This document shows positions 51,603 to 60,797 of a stretch of DNA of 64,000 bases, piece after piece. The translations under genes and the position numbers were made by a program. The DNA is from RGIG6919 sp045531905 (GTDB lineage Bacteria; Bacillota; Clostridia; Lachnospirales; Lachnospiraceae), in assembly GCA_045531905.1 (NCBI GenBank), contig JAZSEY010000006.1:62001-126000 (forward strand), read 5' to 3'. A model generated the notes under the pieces. The model was not told the origin of the DNA. It saw only the letters and a program-made list of their open reading frames with translations, and made no database searches. The number at the start of each line of letters is the position of its first letter. The stretch's first letter is position 1.

Positions 51603-53144
51603 TTATTCTCGTATTTTCAGTCTTTTAATTTCGTGAAATAGAGTAATGGAAAAATAAATGATTCCATAACCACATATAGTAAGTGTAAGAATCACCAGCC
51701 TAATTAGGTTGGTGATTTCGTTTTTTGCAGAAAGCATGTCAATTCCTTTCTCATAGAGTAAAAAGCATGCAGTTCCAACTAAAACAGCCATAAAGACTGG
51801 GATTACAATGCTTTTGTAGCAATCAATGTTGATTTTGATTTTCGGAAGTATAGAAAAGGTAAGACATCCTGTTAATATAAGATAACTAGCCAGCATACCC
51901 CACATACATCCACGAATCCCAATTTTGGGAACTAATAACACGATGAAAAGAATGCGAACTGAGATGGATAATATATGTAGAAATAGATTCAGACCTGTTT
52001 TTCCCAGACCATTTAAAATGCTGGATAAGGTGGCTGAAACATAAATAAATGGACATAGAAATGCCAGCATGACGATGAATTCTCCTGCTAAGGAATTCTG
52101 AAAAAATGTCATGCCTAATTCTTTCCCGAAAAATACAAATAGTACTGTACTAAATACACCCACTAGAAGACAAAAATGTAAACTGCCATTGGTCATGTTG
52201 GCCAGTTGTTCCTGGTTGTCCTTTGTATGTTGTTCTGATACGGCAGGCATTAGCATGGAACAGAGTGAATTTGTGAGCGTGGAGGGCAGCAAAATAAATG
52301 GGATTGCCATTCCCGTCATGACACCAAATACAGTCAGTGCATAGTCGCCGTCTTGAAAAAACAGTGTCAACATGGCAGGTATCAGGGTAGCTTCAACACT
52401 TTGGAGCAGTGTGGTAGATAATCTATTTGCAGTAAAAGGAATACTGTCATGCAACAGTGATTTTGTAAGTTGTATATATTTTGCAGAACGAGCTGAACCT
52501 GATTTGTGTCGACGAAATGCAATATAGGAATATAGAAAGGATGTGATTTCTCCGATAAGGATTCCATATGCCGCTAATATAGCTGTGCGAAGTTGTTCTG
52601 ATTGTAAGCCAACAGCTAGGAAAAATGTTCCTACAACACGGAATAGTTGTTCGATAAGTTGGGAAACTGCCAAAATGGATGATTGTTTCATCCCCATAAA
52701 ATAGCCGTGAATACAACATTTCCAAGCAACAAAAGGAATGCCAAGAGAAATTACGCGGATGCAGGGGATGGTTTCCGGATTGTTTAAATAGTGTGTACCT
52801 AAAAAGGTGGCATTACAATATAAAAACATAGTTGCAATGATACTAAGAGCCATAGAGAACAAAAGGGCTATATAGTATGTGCCCCAAACTTGATTTTTAT
52901 GCTTTTTCACAATATAGGTGGGAATGAGCCTGGTTAATGCGGCCTGAAAGCCCTGACAACAAAAACTGATGGCAACAATATAAATCGGTATGACAAGCTG
53001 GTAAATACCTATCTGCCTTGCACCGATTAAGTCATTTAAGAATACTCTATAATAAAAGCCAATCAGTCTGGTAATCAGTCCACCTACTGTCAAAATTAAA
53101 GTCCCTTTGATGAGTGGATTTTTGATAAATTTATGTTCTTCCAT
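51603..53144 (-). CDS. Polysaccharide-type flippase of the SpoVB/MurJ-like MOP family
   Basis: 513 residues on the minus strand, with 13-14 hydrophobic segments. The start FIKNPLIKGTLILTVGGLITRLIGFYYRVFL (short form: LTVGGLITRLIGFYYRVFLN) and LPSTLTNSLCSMLMPAVSE match SpoVB and related lipid-linked oligosaccharide flippases. In a spore former SpoVB is needed for cortex peptidoglycan; a general wall-polymer flippase is equally possible. GGAG lies 8 bases before the ATG on the minus strand. It is divergent from the cysteine desulfurase gene by 51 bases. Confidence 0.85.
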   Translation of the reverse strand: MEEHKFIKNPLIKGTLILTVGGLITRLIGFYYRVFLNDLIGARQIGIYQLVIPIYIVAISFCCQGFQAALTRLIPTYIVKKHKNQVWGTYYIALLFSMALSIIATMFLYCNATFLGTHYLNNPETIPCIRVISLGIPFVAWKCCIHGYFMGMKQSSILAVSQLIEQLFRVVGTFFLAVGLQSEQLRTAILAAYGILIGEITSFLYSYIAFRRHKSGSARSAKYIQLTKSLLHDSIPFTANRLSTTLLQSVEATLIPAMLTLFFQDGDYALTVFGVMTGMAIPFILLPSTLTNSLCSMLMPAVSEQHTKDNQEQLANMTNGSLHFCLLVGVFSTVLFVFFGKELGMTFFQNSLAGEFIVMLAFLCPFIYVSATLSSILNGLGKTGLNLFLHILSISVRILFIVLLVPKIGIRGCMWGMLASYLILTGCLTFSILPKIKINIDCYKSIVIPVFMAVLVGTACFLLYEKGIDMLSAKNEITNLIRLVILTLTICGYGIIYFSITLFHEIKRLKIRE

Positions 53145-53195
53145 AGTCGAGCTCCAAGCTGTATTACATAATTTTATGAAGGGGAGACGTTAAAT

Positions 53196-54350
53196 ATGTT
53201 ATATTGTGATAATGCAGCGACTACAGGTATGGCGCATGAAGTGCTATGTGATATGCTTCCATATATGAGGGAAAAATATGGAAATCCATCCAGTGTATAT
53301 GGATTTTCAGATGCACCACGGGAAGGGATACGAAAAGCACGGATGCAGGTGGCACATCTTATTGGTGCAAAACCGGAAGAGATATATTTTACCTCTGGTG
53401 GTAGTGAATCGGATAATTGGGCGTTAAAAGGAACCTATTACAAAATTATGCGTACACGAAACATGCGCAGACCACACATAATTACGACGCAGATTGAGCA
53501 TCATGCTATCCTGCATACAGCAAAGTTTTTGGAACAACAAGGAGCAAGAGTAACATATTTACCTGTAAATGAAAATGGGTTGGTGTCCATTCAACAGTTG
53601 AAAAAGGCAATTACATCAGATACGGTTTTAATATCAGTGATGACAGCCAATAATGAGATTGGAACAATAGAGCCGATACAGGAAATAGGTGCAATCGCAA
53701 AAGAACACAATATTTTGTTTCATACAGATGCAGTTCAAGCATTTGGACAGATTCCCCTTCGGGTGGATGCGTTACAAGTGGATATGCTCAGTGCCAGTGC
53801 CCACAAGGTGCATGGCCCGAAAGGCTGTGGAATGTTATATATCAGAGAGGGCTGTGAGCCGGATAATTACCTACATGGTGGAGGTCAGGAAAAAGGTCTT
53901 CGGGGAAGCACTGAAAATGTTCCTGGTATTGTAGGTTTTGGAAAAGCCTGTGAAATGGCAGAAAAACACATGGAAGAACGAATGCAGTATCTTACAAAAC
54001 TAAGAAATTATATGATAAGAAGAATCCTCTATGAGATTCCATATACCAGACTGAATGGAGATTGCAATAAGAGACTTCCTGGAAATGTCAGCATTGCCTT
54101 TCAATATGTGGATGGCAATTCTTTACTTGCTATGCTGGATGAAAAAAGAGTATATGCATCGGCAGGTTCCGCATGCAATGCATCCAATCACTCCATTTCC
54201 CATGTGTTAAAAGCGATTGGACTACCTGAACCCTTGGCAGTTGGAACAATAAGGTTTACATTGTCTGAAAAAATGAAGAAATCAGATATTGATAACTTGA
54301 TTACAATTCTAAAATATGCTGTAATGGAATTGCGGAAAAATAATTCTTGA
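53196..54350 (+). CDS. Cysteine desulfurase, NifS/IscS-type
   Basis: 384 residues, class V PLP fold. MLYCDNAATTGMAHEVL start, GGSESDNWALKG, the PLP lysine in SASAHKVHGPKG, and the catalytic cysteine in SAGSACNASNHS within a short loop. It takes sulfur from cysteine for Fe-S clusters or tRNA thiolation. No iscU, thiI or mnmA is adjacent, so its pathway cannot be assigned. A GGGGAG site precedes the ATG. Confidence 0.9.
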   Translation: MLYCDNAATTGMAHEVLCDMLPYMREKYGNPSSVYGFSDAPREGIRKARMQVAHLIGAKPEEIYFTSGGSESDNWALKGTYYKIMRTRNMRRPHIITTQIEHHAILHTAKFLEQQGARVTYLPVNENGLVSIQQLKKAITSDTVLISVMTANNEIGTIEPIQEIGAIAKEHNILFHTDAVQAFGQIPLRVDALQVDMLSASAHKVHGPKGCGMLYIREGCEPDNYLHGGGQEKGLRGSTENVPGIVGFGKACEMAEKHMEERMQYLTKLRNYMIRRILYEIPYTRLNGDCNKRLPGNVSIAFQYVDGNSLLAMLDEKRVYASAGSACNASNHSISHVLKAIGLPEPLAVGTIRFTLSEKMKKSDIDNLITILKYAVMELRKNNS

Positions 54351-54408
54351 CGATAAACGTCGAATTCTATAAACTAAAGTGATAAAGTGGTCAGTGAGGA
54401 GTGAGGGT

Positions 54409-55218
54409 ATGGATTGTTTAAATTGTGGTAGGAAATTGAATCTAAAACACGATGGATGTGTGTGTAAGCATTGTGGTTATTATAACCGTCAGGCTGAAAC
54501 TAGCAATGATCTTTCTCTTGATCAGAATGCATCTTTTCGTGAAATCACCCATGAAGATATAGCAAAAGGAAAGACTACATCTTTAACACATGAGCATAAA
54601 GAACCACAGACAGCAGCAGTGCGCAAGAACGCTCAATATCATTCGGCGAATCAAAAGTCAGTAAAAAAACTGTTTGTAATCATAGTAATCTTTATGGTTA
54701 TTGGTTTTGTAATGTCGTTTATTCCATTTTTTGCAATGAAATTTGCGCTGAATGACTTGTTTGGTGATGAATATAAATTCAGTACAGAATACGAAGAAGA
54801 ACCGGTTTCGGCGGGAAATGTGCATACAGGTTCTGATATAGTTGATTTGGCAAATGGTGGTCAACTACAGACCTATGATGCATATGTGGTGACTATTGAA
54901 GGTTTCCCTCTTGACGACACATATCAGATTGTGTGTGTGCCATATACTTATACTAAGGTAGACGATGCAGATGATGATTGTATAATGGAAGTGTACATGG
55001 ATGCGGACAGTAAGTATGTGGGGTGTATAGAAGGAGATGAAATGGAATACTACATGACTGATGACATGTATGAGCAATATCAGCCATATGATGGTGAATT
55101 AGATGATGCAGGACATTTTTTCTTCTTTGTACCTTTAGAGTTTGACGAGGCTTATCTATACTTTATTGAGGAATCCGTAAATGGATTTGAATTATATCAG
55201 ATGAACAAGGCTTGGTAG
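54409..55218 (+). CDS. Zinc-ribbon single-span membrane protein of unknown function
   Basis: 269 residues from the ATG at 54409, seven bases after TGAGGAG. The N-terminus has two CxxC pairs (CLNC and CKHC, residues 3-6 and about 24-27) forming a zinc ribbon, then a polar linker, one transmembrane segment (about 95-120, LFVIIVIFMVIGFVMSFIPF) and an acidic extracytoplasmic domain of about 150 residues rich in Asp, Glu and Tyr. No family beyond the zinc ribbon is recognised. The LysR gene starts 11 bases later. Confidence 0.75.
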   Translation: MDCLNCGRKLNLKHDGCVCKHCGYYNRQAETSNDLSLDQNASFREITHEDIAKGKTTSLTHEHKEPQTAAVRKNAQYHSANQKSVKKLFVIIVIFMVIGFVMSFIPFFAMKFALNDLFGDEYKFSTEYEEEPVSAGNVHTGSDIVDLANGGQLQTYDAYVVTIEGFPLDDTYQIVCVPYTYTKVDDADDDCIMEVYMDADSKYVGCIEGDEMEYYMTDDMYEQYQPYDGELDDAGHFFFFVPLEFDEAYLYFIEESVNGFELYQMNKAW

Positions 55219-55229
55219 GAGGCAATAAC

Positions 55230-56174
55230 ATGACACTACAACAGTTAAAATACGTAATAGCAGTTGCGGATAAAGGTTCTATGACCGAGGCTGCAAAGAA
55301 TTTGGATATTTCTCAGCCAAGTATGACAAAGGCGATTCGTGAGTTGGAGAAAGAACTTCGCATTAAGATATTTAATCGTTCCAGAAGAGGTATAGATTTG
55401 TCTTTGGAAGGTATCGAATTCCTTGGATATGCAAAACAGGTTGTGGAACAAAGTGAATTGTTAGAGGACAAATATTTTGGCAGCAAAAATGTGAAGCAGC
55501 ATTTGCAGATTTCATCTCAGCATTATTCCTTTGTTGTGAGTGCGTTTATGGAGATGATTAAGCAGTATGGCAATGATGAATATGACTTGACTCTTAGAGA
55601 GACAAGAACCAAAGAGATTATTGAGGATGTTAAGCATTTAAGAAGCGAGATTGGTATTCTTTATTTAAATGGTTTTAATGAAAAGGTTATCATGAAGTAT
55701 ATAGATGAGAATCATTTAGTATTTTATGATTTATTTGTGGCAACACCACATGTATTTATCAGTAAGTATCATCCGTTGGCGGATAAGGTAGGTATTACTT
55801 TGGAGGATTTGTCTGAGTATCCGAATTTATCATTTGAGCAGGGTGAGTATAATTCATTCTATTTTTCAGAGGAAATCTTAAGTACAATACCAAGGAAAAA
55901 GTCCATCAAGGTAAGTGATAGAGCTACATTATTCAATTTGATAGTAGGGTTAAATGGTTATACCTTGTGTTCCGGTGTGATTAGTGATGAATTAAACAAC
56001 GGTTTAGATGTGGTTACCAGACCACTGGAAGTGGATGATAATATTCGTGTGGGATATATCATGCGTGAAGATGTGACTTTAAGTTATCTTGCCAATGCAT
56101 ATCTGGAAATATTACAAAATCAATTTTTAGCATCTGAGGATGCCGTGTTTGAAGAAACGATAGAAGACGAATAG
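55230..56174 (+). CDS. LysR-family transcriptional regulator
   Basis: 314 residues from the ATG at 55230, behind TAGGAGG. The N-terminal winged helix-turn-helix is MTLQQLKYVIAVADKGSMTE with AAKNLDISQPSMTKAIRELE; the periplasmic-binding-like effector domain covers about 90-300. It lies 12 bases before metF in the same direction, so it may control methionine or folate genes, but the usual divergent LysR arrangement is absent. Confidence 0.92.
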   Translation: MTLQQLKYVIAVADKGSMTEAAKNLDISQPSMTKAIRELEKELRIKIFNRSRRGIDLSLEGIEFLGYAKQVVEQSELLEDKYFGSKNVKQHLQISSQHYSFVVSAFMEMIKQYGNDEYDLTLRETRTKEIIEDVKHLRSEIGILYLNGFNEKVIMKYIDENHLVFYDLFVATPHVFISKYHPLADKVGITLEDLSEYPNLSFEQGEYNSFYFSEEILSTIPRKKSIKVSDRATLFNLIVGLNGYTLCSGVISDELNNGLDVVTRPLEVDDNIRVGYIMREDVTLSYLANAYLEILQNQFLASEDAVFEETIEDE

Positions 56175-56186
56175 AAGGTGCGATAC

Positions 56187-57047
56187 ATGAAGATTAGAGA
56201 GTTATTAGCGGGAGACAAATTTACATTATCCTTTGAGGTGTTTCCTCCAAAAACACAGGATAATTATGAATCAGTTGAGCATGCAACCAGAGAAATTGCA
56301 GCATTAAAGCCTGATTTTATGAGTGTGACCTATGGAGCCGGTGGTGGCACCAGTGCATATACGGTATCCATTGCAAAGGATTTGCAGGAATTACATAATG
56401 TACCAATGTTAGCACATTTAACCTGCATTACCTCCACAAAAGAGAAGATTGCTTCCCAGTTACAGTTGCTAAAGGAAAATGGTATCGAGAATATCATGGC
56501 ACTTCGTGGAGATATTCCAGATGGTTTTGATGTGTCGGATTGTAGTTATCATTACGCTAGTGAATTGATAGCAGATATTAAGGCTTATGGTGACTTTTGT
56601 ATCGGTGGTGCCTGTTATCCTGAGACACATCCGGATGCCACAACACAAAAAGAAGATATCTTGAATATCAAGAAAAAGGTCGATGCCGGTTGTGAATTTT
56701 TAACCACACAGATGTTTTTTGATAACAATATTTTATATAATTATTTATTCAAACTTCGTGAAGCGGGTATTACTGTTCCTGTGCTTCCGGGTATTATGCC
56801 TATCGTGAACGCAAACCAGATGAAACGCACGCTGAAACTTTCTGGAACTCAGTTACCAATTCGGTTTGTCCGCATTTTGGATACCTTTGGTGAGAGTAAG
56901 GCTGCTATGCGCCAGGCAGGCATTGCTTATGCCACGGAGCAAATAGTTGATTTGTACGCCAATGGTGTGAAGAATATCCACGTATATTCCATGAATAACC
57001 CATCGGTTGCGGAACAGATTATGAAAAATGTATCTGATATTATTTAG
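56187..57047 (+). CDS. metF: 5,10-methylenetetrahydrofolate reductase
   Basis: 286 residues from the ATG at 56187, behind AAGGTG. TIM-barrel flavoprotein with FTLSFEVFPPKTQDNYES, MSVTYGAGGGTS, LTCITSTKEKI, NIMALRGDIP and TTQMFFDNNILYNYL. It reduces methylene-THF to methyl-THF for methionine synthesis. It is the last gene of a run (cysteine desulfurase, zinc ribbon, LysR, metF) closed by a terminator. Confidence 0.95.
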   Translation: MKIRELLAGDKFTLSFEVFPPKTQDNYESVEHATREIAALKPDFMSVTYGAGGGTSAYTVSIAKDLQELHNVPMLAHLTCITSTKEKIASQLQLLKENGIENIMALRGDIPDGFDVSDCSYHYASELIADIKAYGDFCIGGACYPETHPDATTQKEDILNIKKKVDAGCEFLTTQMFFDNNILYNYLFKLREAGITVPVLPGIMPIVNANQMKRTLKLSGTQLPIRFVRILDTFGESKAAMRQAGIAYATEQIVDLYANGVKNIHVYSMNNPSVAEQIMKNVSDII

Positions 57048-57053
57048 AGAATT

Positions 57054-57087
57054 GTGCCAAATTTTGTAACAGAATTTGGCACTTTTT
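57054..57087 (+). terminator. Intrinsic terminator after metF
   Basis: GTGCCAAATT and AATTTGGCAC form a perfect 10-bp stem around a 9-base loop, followed by TTTTTC. Confidence 0.9.
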
Positions 57088-57089
57088 CA

Positions 57090-57117
57090 TTGTAATTTAA
57101 CTTGGAAGTGGTATAAT
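57090..57117 (+). promoter_or_regulatory. Promoter for the large secreted protein
   Basis: TTGTAA (57090-57095), 16 bases, extended -10 TGG-TATAAT (TATAAT at 57112-57117). Confidence 0.7.
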
Positions 57118-57154
57118 ATTGCATGTATTAAAAAATTACACAAGGAGGGATTTT

Positions 57155-60100
57155 ATGAAGAAATCGCTAATGAAATTTAGCAAGCGTGCTTTTGCGCTGG
57201 TTATGGCAGCCGCTATGGTATTATCCAATAGTTTTGTAGTAAGTGCTGCTGAGCCTACAAAAGCGACTGAGCTCTCTGGAGCTTATGATGGTACGCCTTC
57301 AAAGGTCATTGGTCTGGAAACAAGCCCATATTTTGACAGCATGTATAATGTTGATGGTAATTTGATGGCTACATATACAACCGTTGATTATGAAGCTGCC
57401 ACAAGAACACCAATTATTGCAGGTAATGATGATGTTGTAAAGACATATTATGATGCAACGAATGGTCTTTATGTTTACAATGGTGTGTATTATGTATCTA
57501 AAGATTCATTTACGATTGGTGGCAATCCATATTTTTATTTCTACAATCCAATCATTTTCTTTGATGGTGCACAGGACCCAGCTACCAAGTTGTATGTAGC
57601 TAATGGTAAGTATTATGCATACTCATATGGGATGGCTGATGGTAGAAAGTATGTGTGGTCAAACGAGGAAGTTATCGTATTTGGAACTTATGCAAACTAT
57701 GATGCTTTTAAGGCAGCACACGTATTAGAGTACAAATCATATGCATCAAGTTCTTATACATATAATCGTTATCAGAAGGACGGAAGAGTATTTAATAGTT
57801 ATAATACAAAATATGTTACTGATGGACGTGTTTATTATGCATATGTAAGAAATGAATGTATTTTAAATGCAGCACATCCTGCAATTAGTTGGAATAGTAT
57901 TACAACCTCTGATAAGTATGTAACACCAGACAATAAGATTATTAAAGTAGGATATGAGATTGAGTTGAATGGTGATACATGCCCATATGACAGTGATAGT
58001 CGTTGGAATTATGTTATTACAACTGATGGTAAGTATATTTATAAATATGATAATTATACAGCAGATACAGTCTTGAAGGCTGGTGAGTCAGCGACTGTCC
58101 GTGTGCGTGGTGTGTACTATACCGAAACTGAGACTGTGGATGCAACAGGAAAGACCATTACTACTTATAACACATACAAGATTGGTGCATGGTCTGATCC
58201 TTATACTTACAAGTATAATGGTACAACCAGCAAGACCATTCCTGCGTTATCTGTAACTGCTCAGCAGAAGGATGATTATGTTAAGGTATCTTGGGGAACC
58301 AATGCTGATGTTAAAACATATCAGGTTCAATATATTTATTCTAATACTCCAATTACAGTAGACTCAACTACATGGAATAAGTACTACAATGGATATTCAG
58401 AAGTTTGGGATCCTATTGAAGCAACCAATCCAAACTTAGATTGGTACAGTAGTAGTTCTACAACATCTAAATCATATGTAAAGTTTTATACAAATAATGA
58501 TTTTATATACACTTATTATATGGTTATTCCATATACATTGTTAGGCGACTACGATATTATCAATTACACATATTCTAATGTTGCTGCAGTTCAGGTTGTT
58601 CCAGAGGGTATTAAGATACCTGCACTTTCTAACTTTAAGGCAATTAAGAAGGTGGGAAATCCTGGTGTTACATTGAGTTGGACACCTGTTGATGCAAATG
58701 TCGTTGTATATGCATATGAGAAAAAGGATTTCCCTGCATATTACAACTATGATTTATTGGATGCGTATGCAAAAATTACGGATGCCAATGGTAATGTAAG
58801 CACAGAATACTTATCAAATAACATTGATGAAGTAACTAAGAAGATTATCGACAAAGAAGTGTATTCACAGACAGCAGATGGAGAAGATGGTGAGGTAACA
58901 TTTTATCTTGAAGCTGGAAAGAAATACTATTTTGTAGCTCATACATATGATAAGAAGGATAGTGATATTGCAAAGGCAACACCAATTGCAACAATTGATA
59001 ATGTTGCATACAATTATTACACATCATTTGGACCAGCTACAAAGATTGTTTCTGCTAAAGCTACTGTTGGTGAGCCAGGTGTTGTGACTTTGTCAGGTAA
59101 GACAAGTATCAAGCTTTCTCTGTCTCATGGTTCTACAGGTTATGAGATTTATAGAAAGAGTGGCAAGAAGTGGAAGAAATTAACTACAACGATTGACAAC
59201 CACTACATTGACGAGGGCTTAAAGCAGAATACTAAGTATTCTTATAAGGTTCGCTCATATTATTATAATGAAGACTCAAAGGTAAAAGCATACAGTGATT
59301 ACGTATACTTAACAGCTACTACAGGTACTGTAAATGGTATTATGTTGACTGTAACCAAGAAGTCTACAAAGAGTGCAAAACTCACATGGAATAAGGTCAC
59401 AGGTGCTACAAAGTATGAGATTTATCGTTCGAATGAGTATTCCGGTGATCCATCGAAGTTGTATGAAAAGTACAGTTCAGGAAATTGGAAGAATTATCTT
59501 CAGGATTATAAGTATGAGTTGATTAAGACAATCAACAAGGCTTCTACAACAAGCTATACAAATTCAGGTTTGGCAGCTGGTGAGGATTATTCTTATGTGA
59601 TCATGGCTTACTTTAAGAATGGTAAGAAAACTGCTTATGTGTCTGATTATGCTAGCGTAAGCATGGAAGTGGATACACCTGCTGATGTGGCAACGGTGAA
59701 TAAGGGCACAAAGGTTAAGGTTACATGGACAAAGGACCCATACGCTAAGAAGTACGAAGTAGCATATATGAAGTATGACAAGTATGGTAATACAGATGCG
59801 AAGTTATATACAATTAAGACTACAACGAAGAATTCTTATACTATTTCCGGTGTTGCAAAGGGTGGCTATGCTTATGTAAAGGTAAGAGCCATTGGCAAGA
59901 ATGGAAGGTACAGCTCATGGTCTTATGTAGAGCAGGGTGTAAGCTTGGCAGGTGCTAAGAGTGTAAAGGCAACAAATGTATTAAAGACTACAGCATCAGG
60001 TAAGCAGGTAGCAGCAGTTAAGATTTCTTGGAAGAAGGTATCTGGTGCGAAGTATTATAAGGTATATCGTACAACCAAGATGCCTACATACTATGCTGAT

Positions 60101-60658
60101 ACCAAGATGTATGCAGCATATGGCGAGACAATTGCAAAGGAATCAAATGATGATGAAGGTTATGATGACGAAGTGAAGTATAATCAGATTTATAATATCG
60201 AGGATTCTATTACAAAAACTTCTGCCATTGACTATGCACAGTTAGATGCAGGTGTAGATTATTACTACACAGTAGTTGCATATGGTGAGTATGGTACACA
60301 GATTGCTTCTTATGCATCTTATGACAATGACACAGTAACATATGGTTCTGCAAGCTATGGCAAGGTGACCTATAACAACAAGGTAACTATTGCAGCTAAG
60401 GCTACTAAGAAGAAAGTAACACTTACATGGAATAAGATTCCAGGTGTTACAAAGTATGTTGTATATCGTTCAACTAAGAAGAATGGTAAGTATACAAAGA
60501 TTGCTACTGTAAAGAAGGGTAAGGCAACTTACACAGACAAGAAGGTATCAAAGGGTAAGACTTACTACTATAAGATTGTTGCAACTGGTACAAATATCTT
60601 AAAGAATAAGTTTGAAGTAACTTCAAATATTAAGAAGGTTAAAGTTCCAAAGAAATAA
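57155..60658 (+). CDS. Large secreted fibronectin-type-III-repeat protein
   Basis: 1167 residues from the ATG at 57155, behind AAGGAGGGA. A signal peptide (KKSLMKFSKRAFALVMAAAM, cleavage likely near SAA-EP) leads a Tyr/Asn-rich N-terminal region of about 370 residues without known family. About seven FN3-like repeats follow, marked by segments such as VKVSWGTNADVKTYQVQY, AKLTWNKVTGATKYEIYRS, VKISWKKVSGAKYYKVYR and VTLTWNKIPGVTKYVVYRS. The C-terminus is strongly basic and ends without LPXTG, SLH or cell-wall-binding repeats. A role in surface adhesion or matrix is likely but unproved. Confidence 0.82.
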   Translation: MKKSLMKFSKRAFALVMAAAMVLSNSFVVSAAEPTKATELSGAYDGTPSKVIGLETSPYFDSMYNVDGNLMATYTTVDYEAATRTPIIAGNDDVVKTYYDATNGLYVYNGVYYVSKDSFTIGGNPYFYFYNPIIFFDGAQDPATKLYVANGKYYAYSYGMADGRKYVWSNEEVIVFGTYANYDAFKAAHVLEYKSYASSSYTYNRYQKDGRVFNSYNTKYVTDGRVYYAYVRNECILNAAHPAISWNSITTSDKYVTPDNKIIKVGYEIELNGDTCPYDSDSRWNYVITTDGKYIYKYDNYTADTVLKAGESATVRVRGVYYTETETVDATGKTITTYNTYKIGAWSDPYTYKYNGTTSKTIPALSVTAQQKDDYVKVSWGTNADVKTYQVQYIYSNTPITVDSTTWNKYYNGYSEVWDPIEATNPNLDWYSSSSTTSKSYVKFYTNNDFIYTYYMVIPYTLLGDYDIINYTYSNVAAVQVVPEGIKIPALSNFKAIKKVGNPGVTLSWTPVDANVVVYAYEKKDFPAYYNYDLLDAYAKITDANGNVSTEYLSNNIDEVTKKIIDKEVYSQTADGEDGEVTFYLEAGKKYYFVAHTYDKKDSDIAKATPIATIDNVAYNYYTSFGPATKIVSAKATVGEPGVVTLSGKTSIKLSLSHGSTGYEIYRKSGKKWKKLTTTIDNHYIDEGLKQNTKYSYKVRSYYYNEDSKVKAYSDYVYLTATTGTVNGIMLTVTKKSTKSAKLTWNKVTGATKYEIYRSNEYSGDPSKLYEKYSSGNWKNYLQDYKYELIKTINKASTTSYTNSGLAAGEDYSYVIMAYFKNGKKTAYVSDYASVSMEVDTPADVATVNKGTKVKVTWTKDPYAKKYEVAYMKYDKYGNTDAKLYTIKTTTKNSYTISGVAKGGYAYVKVRAIGKNGRYSSWSYVEQGVSLAGAKSVKATNVLKTTASGKQVAAVKISWKKVSGAKYYKVYRTTKMPTYYADTKMYAAYGETIAKESNDDEGYDDEVKYNQIYNIEDSITKTSAIDYAQLDAGVDYYYTVVAYGEYGTQIASYASYDNDTVTYGSASYGKVTYNNKVTIAAKATKKKVTLTWNKIPGVTKYVVYRSTKKNGKYTKIATVKKGKATYTDKKVSKGKTYYYKIVATGTNILKNKFEVTSNIKKVKVPKK

Positions 60659-60679
60659 TTGGTCTTTGCTTTCGAGTTG

Positions 60680-60709
60680 GAGACGCTCCGTAAGGGGCGT
60701 CTCTTTTTT
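60680..60709 (+). terminator. Intrinsic terminator after the FN3 protein gene
   Basis: GAGACGCTCC and GGGGCGTCTC (one G-U) enclose GTAA and are followed by T6. Confidence 0.92.
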
Positions 60710-60717
60710 CGTTTCCC

Positions 60718-60746
60718 TTGACTTTCCTTGCATAAAATCATATAGT
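60718..60746 (+). promoter_or_regulatory. Sigma-A promoter for trpS
   Basis: TTGACT (60718-60723), 17 bases, TATAGT (60741-60746), giving a leader of about 45 bases. Confidence 0.7.
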
Positions 60747-60797
60747 ATATCAAGTGGGAGATGACTTCCAATTGTAAAGATATAGGAGGAAGCTTAC

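Noticed and set aside
60710..60797. T-box leader for trpS
   Set aside because: Only about 90 bases separate the preceding terminator from the start, with no antiterminator or specifier structure visible.
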